64,000 bases of DNA, from positions 8,438,597-8,502,596 of the forward strand of contig OW964563.2 of NCBI GenBank assembly GCA_943138885.2. Direction: 5' to 3'. Source of the stretch: Tholera decimalis (lineage: Eukaryota; Arthropoda; Insecta; Lepidoptera; Noctuidae). Below, piece by piece: positions 30,691 to 40,564 of this stretch (positions are counted from its first letter, which is position 1; the number at the start of each line of letters is the position of its first letter). The translations under genes were made by a program, and so were the position numbers. The notes under the pieces are model-generated. The model did not search any database, was not told the DNA's origin, and worked only from the letters and a program-made list of their open reading frames with translations.

Positions 30691-31574
30691 AGGACCTTCA
30701 CCAGAACTCATCTTCTTCTAATTATGTGGCTAGGTGGGTGCGGAAATAAGAATAAAATGCTTCGGATCACAATCGACGTGTTTTCATCACTATTCACAGG
30801 AATCACGATGTAATTAGGTAATTAGCGATTACTACTATACGAAATCAACTTAATTAAATCTTGAAATAGCGTGATGGCGAAGATTCTGAGCGATTCGTCA
30901 CAAGTGTGGTGCGCGGGCGCCAACTCGTTCAAAAGTGAGTACCTAGTATAATATGTACATACAATATAATATGTACGTACGAGTTATATAACTCGCACCT
31001 GATGCGTCGGAACGACCAACGCTGACTGGGACGCGGGGCAATACAAAATGGCGTCTTACGCTTTGCTGCCAGATTAAAGAAATAACAACTAATTTCGAAT
31101 ATATTTAACAAATACGTTCTTTCCCTATTCACGATCTCACCCCAACGCACCTAACCACTATACCATGGCATCAAACCAATATAGTTCCTCCAGCACAGTT
31201 TATAGGTGGTGTCTTATTGGTATTGATGGTGATGATCACAGAACAGATAAAATGATGATATTACATAATAAATATAATAATTATATTAAGTATCTTTATT
31301 TTTTAAATAATTTCTAGCAATGTGTAGGTAACTATTATTAAAGTTAAAATGAGTTAATAACTATGAAAATGAATACTAACTGTGTTAAAACTAATGTACT
31401 TATCATTCACAAGTGATTGTAAATGTATTTTAATAATTCTGTGTTTATGAAAAATATATGTTATAAAAAATATTAAAACTGGTTTATTTCCTACTGGCGA
31501 CTTAATTTCTTAACTAAGTAGATGTTCACAACAACTTAAACTATATTATATTTTTATAATCTATTTATCTGTGT
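30691..31574. other. Unannotated stretch
   Basis: TATAATATGTACATACAATA and TATAATATGTACGTACGAG near 30947 form a short tandem duplication. Around 31000-31090 a GC-richer block has a 73-codon minus frame without motifs. 31220-31560 is AT-rich and may include the 3' UTR of the minus-strand LINE at 31575. Confidence 0.35.
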
Positions 31575-32115
31575 TTACTGTAGGCCGAATTGCCGCGTTG
31601 TATGGCAATGCTTAACCTCTGTCCAAGGTAAAAGCCAGCCCTTGGGTCACTCGAAGTGTCAACTAGGCGTCTGGACAGATCTTTAAATAATTTGTGAGCA
31701 CTCTCGGACCCCACGACCAACCGGCTCGAAAATATAACTACCAACAAGGTTATTATATTTCCGCCACTTGAGGTTCTCAGCAGCCGCAGCGGCAGCGCCA
31801 GCACAACAAGATGAGCTAGGAAGATGGGATGGCCCAAGAGTATCGACACAAGTTGCGTCCCACACTAAAGGCCTACCCATCTTCCAAGGAAATAAAGACA
31901 TACCGTCCGGTCTTTTGCCATCGTCGCGTGCAAGGCCATTGGGTTCTAAAACAGCTGGAACGCCGACAGTGACAAGAGCTCGTCGGATAATGTCGTTAAT
32001 ATTCGCGTGCCGTGCTATGCGACCCGCGCTGCGGCCGCATGAAAGGCCGTGGTGACCGAGGCTGTTGACAACTTCGCCACAGTGGCAGCGATGAGCAGAA
32101 CAGCAGGGAGCACCT
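31575..32115 (-). pseudogene. LINE C-terminal domain (LFKDLSRRL family), copy 2, with nuclease-like core
   Basis: Minus strand, in order: a Cys/His cluster RCHCGEVVNSLGHHGLSCGR; HANINDIIRRAL; GVPAVLEPNGLARDDGKRPD; GMSLFPWKMGRPLVWDATCV then DTLGPSH; an Ala-rich linker; KWRKYNNLVGSYIFEPVG; a frameshift near 31735 with a small deletion; then SAHKLFKDLSRRLVDTSSDP and LGQRLSIAIQRGN. PDG...LVWDATCVDT looks like a PD-(D/E)xK-type nuclease core following a zinc knuckle, which suggests an endonuclease at the C-terminus of a retroelement protein. The nuclease assignment is inference. Confidence 0.6.
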
Positions 32116-32605
32116 TATATAGCATTTAGCACCACAGCATTTTATACGGTTGGATTCTTTTCGTTAAATTATAGTTTCCATAGCGCATGCTCTAGTCTTA
32201 ATTTCTTTTAAACGCCCCACAAATTAATTTGTGTATATAAAACCCTATTTTATGTAATAAAATACGCTTATTTTGTTTTAAGAATTTTAATGTTGTTTTA
32301 TTGTTGAATTGTAATATAAGCCTTATACCTTAAACATGACACAAACATCTCAAAATTAACGAAACAAAATCTCAAAATCAACAAAACAAAATCTCTAAAA
32401 AATACCTCTCAAAACTTGTCTTATATTTTAATAAACATACTTCACCATCTGATCAGACTGATCCGCAACTTGTATATGTATGGATACGGCACTGTATCGC
32501 TAGGAGAGGTCACATCTAACCAGTAAATAAAATGAATCCGCTAAGTAATATAATAAGTAATGTAATACAAAAATACTACGCTCGTTACTGCTGAACGATT
32601 AATAC
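32116..32605. other. Unannotated stretch, partly a LINE 3' UTR
   Basis: AAACAAAATCTCAAAAT is repeated three times near 32360-32395. 32440-32605 is probably the 3' continuation (minus strand) of the LINE at 33124-33480, pushed away by the 521-bp insertion. Confidence 0.4.
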
Positions 32606-32613
32606 TAAAATAC

Positions 32614-33134
32614 CATTGATATATTAAAAGGAGGAAGATACGGTACTAGACACAGCGTTTGGTCCTACAAAACTAAGTGATTGCCCGTAGTTGGCGAGCG
32701 CTCACTCTCAGTCGCGTACGGAACGTTGTTGATCACACAGCTCAAGAAATTCTCGTCTCTTCGTGTTATTAAGGATGTTTTTGGAATAAATACGCATCAA
32801 AATGACTTCTTGTATAGCTAGACAGTGTTTTTAATTACACCAGGATGAAAAATAAGAGACATAGGTCATGGAATCACTTATTACGTACTTACCTAACACA
32901 TGCAATCTTATTTCATTCATAAGCGCAAACATTCGGCAGCTGAGGCGATTCCGCTCGCACTACAGCGCCGTCTCCTATCTCTATCCTTGTCTATCGGTAA
33001 CTGTAGGTTTGGGACTGATGACGACACTGAACACAGATGTGTGAGTTACTGTGCATGTATTCGTGCGCCGAGCCCAGGTTTACTGATTGCGATGTTAGAG
33101 AGTAACATATCTTCCTCCTTTTAATACATCAATG
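32614..33134. mobile_element. hAT-like MITE, 521 bp, perfect 8-bp target duplication
   Basis: TAAAATAC lies at 32606-32613 and 33135-33142. Inverted ends of 27 bp with one mismatch: CATTGATATATTAAAAGGAG then GAAGATA at the left and the complement of CATTGATGTATTAAAAGGAG then GAAGATA at the right. The first 13 bases match the 33-bp element at 29420. Open frames inside show no transposase motif. It sits at the 3' end of a LINE open frame. Confidence 0.88.
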
Positions 33135-33482
33135 TAAAATACATAGTCCTTTTGCTTCCTTCCTTCGATTTTGGGTTTGCTAAAATGCTTTGAACTGGTC
33201 CTACATCCGCTATGTTTAACTTAAACTCGTTCAGAAGCGAGTCGTGTTCGTCTTTATTCGGGACACATTCCATCAGCAAATGCTGAACATCTTCAATTTT
33301 ATTGCAAATTAGGAGAGTTGGGTTGTTTTCATTAAGAAAGCAAACTTGCTGATGGATAGTGTCCGGATCTAAGTCTAATTTAATATAACTTCTATTCAAA
33401 TTAATGACATCAAACCAAGGAACACGAGGAAGCCCACTCTGTATGATCTTGTCTAATCTTGTTAAATAACAAACCTTAGAAC
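33124..33482 (-). pseudogene. LINE C-terminal fragment (Cys/His motif after RNase H-type region)
   Basis: Minus strand: CYLTRLDKIIQSGLPRVPWF, DVINLNRSYIKLDLDPDTIH, a Cys-poor spacer, then IEDVQHLLMECVPNKDEHDS and IADVGPVQSILANPKS. The RLDKIIQSGLP..PWF block and HLLMEC are the usual sequence after the RNase H domain in several LINE clades. The 521-bp MITE interrupts the 3' side; past its target copy the frame could run on for about 20 codons. Confidence 0.6.
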
Positions 33483-34463
33483 AATGAACTATACAATGTT
33501 CTTATGAGAAATTAAGATTCTTTAAACCTAAACCTAAATATTTACTAGCAAAAAAATGTATGACTCATTTGAAGATTCCCTCCCCAAAGAGAGTGAGTGA
33601 GACATATTTTAAACTGTACCTACATTTCCTATTTGTATTGTTGTCTTTGTTTCATTTCTAGTCTAAGTTTCATAATCTTAATTACTTAAATGTGTCGACC
33701 TTCTGGTAAAAGAAGTAAGTCAACACTGATGTTTATGTTTCAAGGGTGTCAAATAAATGATTAGTTTATTTATATTTTGGCCTATGAATGTCCAGATATC
33801 ACCTCGCAATACAACCAATGTCGCGGAGCTATTTTAATTAGCTCCGCGTTTGAAAGGTACTAACAATGCTATGGATTGAGAAGCATGAATTATTAACACC
33901 TATCCTACCAACCTATATTTTTAATGTGCAGTTTAAGATATTGACATACATAAGAATTGGGCATATAAGATTGTAAAGGCGTGTGTTGGCATTCCTACTA
34001 GGATTACGATGTATAACAAACGCCGCACCGCCAACTTTCTCTGAAATAATTAGGTGTATTCCAGCTTAATAATAAGTTTCTTCATTAATATTTATTTCTG
34101 AATGCATTTTAATAGGAAAGTAGGATTCATATTCATTACAACTATTAATAATAGTTATCATTACTATATACCTATACCTATACCGAGCATTATTAAGCTA
34201 ATAAGTTGGACTGCTCGATAGGTTCTACGAATTGCTAATAATTCGATACTCAGCCTCCAGTTGAGTCCAAAATAATTGGCGTATATTGTAAAAAAAAACT
34301 TGATATTGGATCATGCCTTTGGCTATAATATGTAACAAATTAGAAGGAAACTTGTTGGAAAATGAGCTAGAAATGTAGAAACAAATATCATCAAAATATT
34401 GCAATAAAAAATCTAAGTGTACAATCGGAGTCAAAACTTTAGCATTATGATAATACTAGCAGT
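33483..34463. other. Unannotated stretch with a short perfect hairpin
   Basis: 33822-33831 CGCGGAGCTA pairs with 33839-33848 TAGCTCCGCG around TTTTAAT. No gene is seen. Confidence 0.4.
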
Positions 34464-34684
34464 TACTACTACGAAACGTTTTGGGAATACCTTCATTGTG
34501 CGTATGGCTAAGGAGTGGAATTCCCTGCCGAAGTCTGTGTTTCCTGATCGCTATAACCTGGGAGTCTTTAAGTCAAGAGTGAATAGGTTACTTCTAGGCA
34601 AGCGTGCTCCATCTTCGACCACATCATCACTTACCATCAGGTGAGATGGTGGTCAAACGCAAGCCTATTATCAATAAAAAAAAG
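34464..34684 (+). pseudogene. LINE C-terminal fragment and 3' end (AKEWNSLP family)
   Basis: The open frame TTKRFGNTFIVRMAKEWNSL, PKSVFPDRYNLGVFKSRVNR, then LLLGKRAPSSTTSSLTIR ends at 34642-34644. A 3' UTR follows, finishing ATCAATAAAAAAAA at 34684. This is the best-preserved copy of the short conserved C-terminus in the window. It is strongly 5'-truncated. Confidence 0.82.
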
Positions 34685-35306
34685 TAGCGTGGGTCTTTGC
34701 TCCTGTGGACTTTATCACGATAAAAACATAACCTTTCTTTTTTTAAATCAGGTAAATATTGCCTATAACCTTCCTAGCTTCAAACTACTTCCATACAAAA
34801 TTTCATCCAAATCTACCCAGTACTTTCGAAGATTAGCGCGTTCAAACAAACAAACTTTTCCGCTTTATAATATAAGAAGGCATAGATAATCAGCCCAAAA
34901 TGTTCCTATTGCTGATTGGTCACAGGCCTTGTCTCTATGAGAGGAAATGGGGATATCACATATCTTTGGATTTTTCGTTATCGTCTTGATTCGTTATCCT
35001 TCGCCTTTCAGAGAGTAGCACTGATGATGAAATTAACATAATAGGTAATGTTGCTTCCTGAGTTCAAACGCACGATCTTATAACCGGAAAGTCATGCCTT
35101 TAACCCTTGTGCCAATGTGCCATCAGTGCTCTAAGCACAGCATTATTATAAATATAATAAAATGATTCATACATGTATTGGAACTAGTAACTAATTATGT
35201 AGTCGAATCCAATTATAAATTAAGCAGTTATATAAATTATATTACAATTTATAATATTTATGATAGAATATATGGCATAACAGAATAGGTTATAATTTAT
35301 TTAAAA
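34685..35306. other. Decayed repeats
   Basis: 34700-34890 resembles an old Helitron-type repeat on the minus strand (CTTTCGAAGATTAGCGCGTT). Near 35050-35110 TCCTGAGTTCAAACGCACG looks like a SINE head on the minus strand. No gene is seen. Confidence 0.35.
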
Positions 35307-35560
35307 CAAGCTATTACCCGCGACTTTGTTCCAGCTACATTACTAGACCTATAACTACACAGATTCATTTTTTTTAACGTGGTAAAATTATCAAATTAGT
35401 CCTCCCACCCCGGGCAGGGTGGTCCTGGTCCTCAACTATCTCAATGCCAAATTTAATCAAAATCGGTCCAGCGGTTTAACCATGAAAGCGTATTGCGTAA
35501 CAGATAGATAGATACATACTTTTTTGCATTTATATATAATATTACTGATTAAAATGAATG
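35307..35560 (-). repeat. Helitron-like element, variant interior
   Basis: CAAGCTATTACCCGCGACTT at the left is the complement of a Helitron 3' end. Inside are CAAAATCGGTCCAGCGGTTT and GATAGATAGATACATAC, and the far end is ATATATAATATTACTG. Confidence 0.6.
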
Positions 35561-36059
35561 TTGTCAATAATAATTATTAATTAGACATTAGCTTATTACA
35601 ACGGTCTATTTCTGTATAGAAAAACCTTTTGTTATATTTTCAAAAAAGCCTAAACGAACATTGAACGTAAATTATTACAATGTTCTATGCTCAGATACCA
35701 CTCTAGGGCGAGACTTGTTTCACCCCAAAGCATTCATTATTTAAAATACAAAACCTCTACGTAAACAAAAAGTATATTTAATTTAAAAAAAAATTAAATA
35801 GACGGAGAAATACCAACAACTTACAATAAAAGTGAAATTAGCTTCAACCTTATTTCAGTATAAATGCGGTGGATTTTTCCAAAACTGTTAAAACAACGAA
35901 TTTCCTTACTGACCTGTGAAACTGTCATCATCGTCATGTGCTTAGCATTAAAAAAAAAAATACTGGCTATATGGGTAGAATTCACATTGCTCCTGTTAAC
36001 CCCTCCAACTAAACTAAATATGCTTGTGTCTGGAGTGGGATCACGGCAATAGTCGGCTA
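35561..36059. other. Unannotated stretch
   Basis: Near 35995-36045 CCCCTCCAACTAAACTAAAT and GTGTCTGGAGTGGG are the inverted counterpart of a SINE tail at 43790-43830. Otherwise nothing is seen. Confidence 0.35.
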
Positions 36060-36256
36060 ACTAAATGCAGCTGAGTATTAGAATTTTACATGGAGTGACT
36101 GCCTATCTGACCTCCCTCAACCCAGTAACTGGGTAACACGATACCCCTTGGTAAGACTGATGTCAGATTTTCTGGCTTCTGACCACCCGTAACGATTGTC
36201 AAAGATGTACAAAAGCCGGGACCAACGGCTTAACATGCTTACCAAGGCATGGATAA

Positions 36257-36627
36257 TACAACGTGTAATTTAAAGGGTATATACATACCAAGTGCATGGC
36301 TTCTTTGGATGATTACAAACGATATGGCAAGGGTTTTGTAATCCTAAGTTTACGTGTGTAGAACTTATTACAAATTCCAATACATCGATACCAGAGACCG
36401 AATTTTTCAAATTAAGAATAACTAAAAGAATTATCGTGTTATTGGCAAGTGACGTGAGTGCTCTGACACGTTTGTTATGATTGGTATTAAAGAAATATAT
36501 GAAAGCAATAATTTGGTATCAATTCTTTGAGTCAGTTATTTTGTGCCGAAACTGTGTATAGAGACTCCATACCAGATGTTGTCTTCAGCCCTTTTGGATA
36601 GATATGGGGTTTCCGTTACACGTTGTA
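36257..36627. mobile_element. 371-bp element with perfect 12-bp inverted ends, copy 2
   Basis: It begins TACAACGTGTAA and ends TTACACGTTGTA. GATAA flanks both sides (36252-36256, 36628-36632). The interior matches 12243-12613. It interrupts a 5S SINE. The superfamily is uncertain: 5-bp flanks and these ends do not point clearly to one group. Confidence 0.75.
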
Positions 36628-36670
36628 GATAAATAGATACATTATTACTCTTTATTGTACACCATAACAT
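36628..36670 (-). repeat. LINE 3' tail
   Basis: GATAAATAGATACATTATTA then CTCTTTATTGTACACCATAA is the same tail as at 8045-8096. Confidence 0.55.
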
Positions 36671-36706
36671 AATTAAATGAGGACTTAAAAACTACAAAGG
36701 GTGTGT

Positions 36707-36763
36707 AAAGATCGCTTTTAGCGATAAGACCGCCCATTGGTCTTATCGCTAAAAGCGATCTTT
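36707..36763. repeat. Perfect 25-bp hairpin with 7-base loop
   Basis: The left arm 36707-36731 (AAAGATCGCTTTTAGCGATA then AGACC) pairs without mismatch with 36739-36763. The loop is GCCCATT. Confidence 0.92.
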
Positions 36764-36907
36764 TACAGACAACCTTTCTCGATATGTTAAGATGGACACT
36801 AATCTATGGACTGACCTCGGCAAGCGTTGCTTGACCTTGAATTAATATAGACGTTATAAGGCTTAAATCATCTTTGTCTGTGCCGACAGAAGCTTGGCTA
36901 GAATTAT

Positions 36908-37310
36908 ATTAAGCCTGCGATACATGTTGGTCGAGCGTTGTCGAGTGAAGGCTAAAACCCACATGTAGACAGTATATTTGCCTTGTCTTGCTATCGCTCG
37001 GTGTCACTTGCCTAGTTGGCCAAGTGAAGGCCAGCGCCAAAGTGTATAGAACTCATTTGGTGCAACTTGTCTTCACTCGCCGTTGCTCGTGATCACTTGC
37101 CTCACTTCGGATCGGTGTCGGTTTTTGGTCACAAATCAAATGCGCTCGCCTGCGCTCGGCCAACGTGTGAGCAGCTCTACAGACCCTCTTCTACATTGGT
37201 CATCTGCATTGGCATTCGACGAACTTGTCGAACGTGTGGACATTATTTCTTGCCTTGTACCTTTTTGCGCGTTGGCCTACGCTCAGCCAACATGTATTGC
37301 AGGCTTTAGA
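36908..37310. mobile_element. ~400-bp MITE, copy 1
   Basis: The ends AGCCTGCGATACATGTTGG and CCAACATGTATTGCAGGCT are inverted copies with one or two mismatches, with TTA on both outer sides. The interior (TTGCCTTGTCTTGCTATCGC, GATCGGTGTCGGTTTTTGGT) matches copy 2 at 41329-41736. It is rich in short repeats of TTGGCC and AACGTGT. Confidence 0.78.
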
Positions 37311-37357
37311 CACATTCCTGTTTCCCGCAGATCCAAATCATATTTTAGCGCGTTGTT

Positions 37358-37895
37358 TTTTTTTAGTATGGATAATCTCAGAGTCTGGTGTAACCATAAC
37401 ATCACCAAAGCCACAAAAGTACGCCTGAAGAGAAGTTTGATATTTCCAATATTTCTGTATGGCGCAGAAAGGACGGTTCGCCTCAAAGACCGACGCAAAA
37501 TAGATGTTCTGGAAATGTGGTGCTGGCGGCGACTGTTGCAGATTCCTAGGACAGCATTTCGGACCAATGTATCAATCCAGGAGGAGCTCCGAATCAAGGA
37601 GATGTTATAGTCAACTGTGCAATTACGAATCCTTAAATACTTCGGACACATTATGCGTAATGAAGACTCCATGGGACGACTAGTTGTTCAGGAGCAAGTG
37701 GATGGCAAATGGTCACGCGGCTGGTCCCCTACTCGTTGGACAGATTTAATTAGAGCGGCTACAGAGACAACCTTAGTGCAAAGCTCCCGAGATGCTGAAG
37801 ACCGCAGGAAATGGAGGCGCATCGCAAGGGCTGCTTTATCTAGACGAAAAGCATCATCGTCAACCACGACCATTCTGTCAAGAATGCACGACTAA
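37358..37895 (+). pseudogene. RTE-type LINE C-terminal fragment
   Basis: The frame reads ITKATKVRLKRSLIFPIFLY, GAERTVRLKDRRKIDVLEMW, CWRRLLQIPRTAFRTNVSIQ, a stop at 37608-37610 where relatives have an open codon, then STVQLRILKYFGHIMRNEDS and RGWSPTRWTDLIRAATETT, ending at 37895. The order LYGAE, EMWCWRR, FGHI, RSPTRW is the usual C-terminus of endonuclease/reverse transcriptase proteins of the RTE group. It is 5'-truncated, with a single nonsense lesion, so fairly young. Confidence 0.82.
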
Positions 37896-38899
37896 GAAGG
37901 ATTCTCATAGGTTTCCTCTGTCTTGGGGTAGGGTCTATCAGACTCCTACTGACTAAAACCACAGTTCACCATTTCTACTCGTAGCTAGGATGCGAGGACA
38001 CGCTAGCATTCTCCACAACCACCCTAACAGTGTCGATTTGTGCATACATCGCATACTCCATCTGTGATGAGGGGAAGAGAAAGCAGCTCCTCATACTTAT
38101 GATTTTGTGAAGCGTCCGCAAATCACCACGTGGTACCTACTTGGTCCTATATGATGTGATGACGGTCTTCACCAAGTCCTTCACTACGAAAGACGGAAGA
38201 GGGCATTGTCAGCCCTCCTGTGTCAGTATCTTCCTCTCACTTTCTGCCACCTCTTTCAATATCATATATGAGTAGCTCCGTAAAGGTGAGCACCGCTTGC
38301 CACGAGCAATCGCTTCCAACAATACATTTAATTATGGCCGGTATATTTGAGTATTAAGTTAACCCGTTCAACCTGATTCCGAGCACAACCCATGGTCAAC
38401 ATCCTCAACCAATCCCAACCCAGCAATTCTTTAAAATTAAAAATAAAACAAACGTAACTCCTCCTTCTGATGTACTATTTCATTAAAACAAACATTAAAC
38501 AAGACCCAGAAATATCCCGGGAAATCATTTACAAGGGCGACGTACTTGTTGAAAACATAAATTGACTTCCGCGCCTAAATACCCCTCAGATGCCATTTGT
38601 GAAATGTAAAAATGTAGAATATAAATGCAAATATGGAAATTAACAGCCCTTTTGTGTGGCGTCAAAAGTTTGTCAGCGAATATACATTCCGTGTTAGGGT
38701 TATTCTATTGAATAAAGTTTCTTAGGTTAGGAGGAATTCATTAGAAAAAAAATATAATTAAGTATACTGTAATTAAAGTCCTAAAAATGTAGTATTTTCA
38801 TAAATATGTTTTTATTTTCAGCATTGCATTGCGTCGATGCTTTGTTTTAGTTTGTAGTTTAATCTCGATTTTTTTTTGATTATTTACTTGTCTGTTGTT
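37896..38899. other. Unannotated stretch
   Basis: The first part may be the 3' UTR of the RTE-type fragment. Nothing else is recognised. TTAACAGCCCTTTTGTG occurs at 38640 and again at 39247. Confidence 0.35.
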
Positions 38900-39059
38900 T
38901 TTCTATATATCCCGGATTATATCGAGAACAGCTGAACTGATGTAAATTGGAATTTTGGAAGTAGGTAGAAGAGGTTATGGGGCAACATATTGGCTACTTT
39001 TATCCCAGAATTCCTGCGGGATCGTGTTTTACGTGGACAAAAGTCACAGGCACAGCTAG
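38900..39059 (+). repeat. Helitron-like element, 3' part
   Basis: GGGATCGTGTTTTACGTGGA then AAAGTCACAGGCACAGCTAG ends in CTAG at 39056-39059 followed by T. The interior ATTGGCTACTTTTATCCCAG is typical. The hairpin is weakened by mutation. Confidence 0.65.
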
Positions 39060-39375
39060 TTTTAATCTAAAAATAAAAGAAAAGCCATTGATCTGAGAAC
39101 ATGTGACTTATACTTACTTAATCCACGTAATTGTGTCATTAAAGGGAATTTTATTTCAGGAACAAAGGAGCTATCACAATAACTTCATTTATAAAAACAT
39201 CATTTTACTTACTTGAATATTCGTACCAAATAAAATATGTTAATGGCAACATTAACAGCCCTTTTGTGAGACTTTGACGTTCATTTTTGACATCTTTCTC
39301 CTGTCCCCTCCTCCTAAGCTAGATGAAAAAAGTTATTTTTGACCACGAAATAAGGATACCAGAAGGCTCAAACTA
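39060..39375. other. Unannotated stretch
   Basis: No gene or defined element is seen. Confidence 0.35.
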
Positions 39376-39521
39376 CGAATAGATGAATGAGGTTAGAATG
39401 GTAATGTGGGCGTGGCGAGCGCGCCACATTTATGATTCGAAAATCGTAGCTCGACCGATTAATTCAGTCACCGCGTTTAGTGTACTTCGGATTACTTCGG
39501 AACACAGAGCTCTGCTTTAAA

Positions 39522-39601
39522 ATGCCGTGTCGTGCAATTATAACCTGTAAAACAAAAAGTCAGACCGCAAGTAAAGAGCGAGGAGGTATATCTTTCCATC
39601 G
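39522..39601 (+). pseudogene. THAP zinc-finger first exon with intact splice donor
   Basis: The ATG at 39522 opens MPCRAIITCKTKSQTASKER, then GGISFHR, the start of a THAP finger (C-x5-C, then the ISFHR block before the intron). CATCG/GTAAGT at 39597-39607 is a near-consensus donor. The copy at 56400-56321 has the same length, the same donor and most of the same residues. The rest of the THAP domain and the catalytic domain are gone, so the exon could only be used by splicing into flanking sequence. Confidence 0.75.
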
Positions 39602-39856
39602 GTAAGTCGAAAATAATATTTAATGACAATTTTATTTGTAAAAAACATAAAAATATTCTGATCACTATGAAATTCCGAATTCGGGGCAGTGGTCCAACTG
39701 CTCTGTCCAACTAGTTGGACCATGGGTCTTTACTAGGGGCAGTTGTCCAACTTTAAAAATAGTTGGACCACAGCACCTTTTGAGAGTTCCGTGGTCCAAT
39801 TCATTTAAAAAATAACTTGCCAACTCTAAAAACCTTAACTGCGTCTTTGTGTGTAT

Positions 39857-40358
39857 GATACCCCTGGTTCAAACCATGGTCTGGAGCGAGGAGGAATGGG
39901 AAGCGGTCACCTCTTTCTACGAAACAGTTATGCAAGCGAAAGAGGTGGCGGGACGCGCGAGGGAGAGGCGGGTCTCACAGCCCTCGCGCCCCAGCCGCCG
40001 TAGGAGACGCTCCGGGCGTCGGGAGTCACAGGGTGACTCCTAACCAACTCCGGGTGGGCCTGCGGGCTGCGAGCAATGGGTAGCTCGCCGCCCGACTGTA
40101 ACCAGGCCCGTGTAGACGGCGCCGAGTGTTCCACGCGCGCCTCAAACAGTGTCAATAAATTGTCGGGGCCCATATGGGGGCCGTTGCCTACCGGGGTTGC
40201 GGAATTGTTCGAAAGAGTTACCGCGGCCTCGGAACACGAAGGGCATTTGATGGAACACGGATTTAGGTAGGTATCAGTTTTAGTCAGTAAAACTCTGACA
40301 CACCCTCCCGCTTCGCCCAGATCGGGAGTCATTTGATGATTTCCCACCTTAAAAAAAA
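39857..40358 (+). pseudogene. R1-clade LINE, ORF2 C-terminus and 3' UTR
   Basis: The frame to 40043 reads PLVQTMVWSEEEWEAVTSFY, ETVMQAKEVAGRARERRVSQ, then PSRPSRRRRRSGRRESQGDS, the basic end of R1-clade ORF2. The 3' UTR (CCACGCGCGCCTCAAACAGT, CCTCCCGCTTCGCCCAG, TTTGATGATTTCCCACC) ends in A8 at 40351-40358. The fragment is strongly 5'-truncated and lies between the arms of the long-inverted-repeat element. Confidence 0.82.
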
Positions 40359-40564
40359 GGTTCAAATTGAGAATGATGATTATATACCAGAAATTCAGCT
40401 ACAACTGATTTCAGGTGATATAACTGTAGGTCATGCTTTAGATAAATTTCGTTGAATGTTGTAAAACATTGTAAAAGAATAAAGTTTAAAAATTAGTCAC
40501 CCACACTTTAATTTTGATATTTTACTGCAAGATTTCATTATAACCGTAAACCAGTAGGTTCCAT
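40359..40564 (+). pseudogene. Coding tail of the long-inverted-repeat element with poly(A) signal
   Basis: An open frame at 40360-40455 encodes VQIENDDYIPEIQLQLISGD then ITVGHALDKFR and stops. AATAAA follows at 40478-40483. It reads like the C-terminal end of the protein of the host element, separated from its upstream part by the R1 insertion and by deletion. No family is recognised. Confidence 0.45.

Larger units (their letters stand above)
36060..36845 (-). mobile_element. 5S-rRNA-derived SINE, copy 2, split by a 371-bp element
   Basis: The body lies at 36060-36256 (ACATGGAGTGACTGCC, CCCAGTAACTGGGTAACACG, GACCAACGGCTTAAC) and the 5S-like head at about 36770-36845 (CTCGGCAAGCGTTGCTTGAC). 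Between them are the 371-bp element, a LINE tail and a perfect hairpin. Compare the uninterrupted copy 1 at 14379. Confidence 0.7.

Noticed and set aside
36707..36763. Rho-independent terminator
   Set aside because: The stem-loop is perfect, but the window is eukaryotic and the hairpin lies among SINE and LINE pieces.
39849..40365. Arg-rich + and minus frames as host proteins
   Set aside because: The + frame matches the R1-clade ORF2 end, and the long minus frame (40365-39928) is its shadow.
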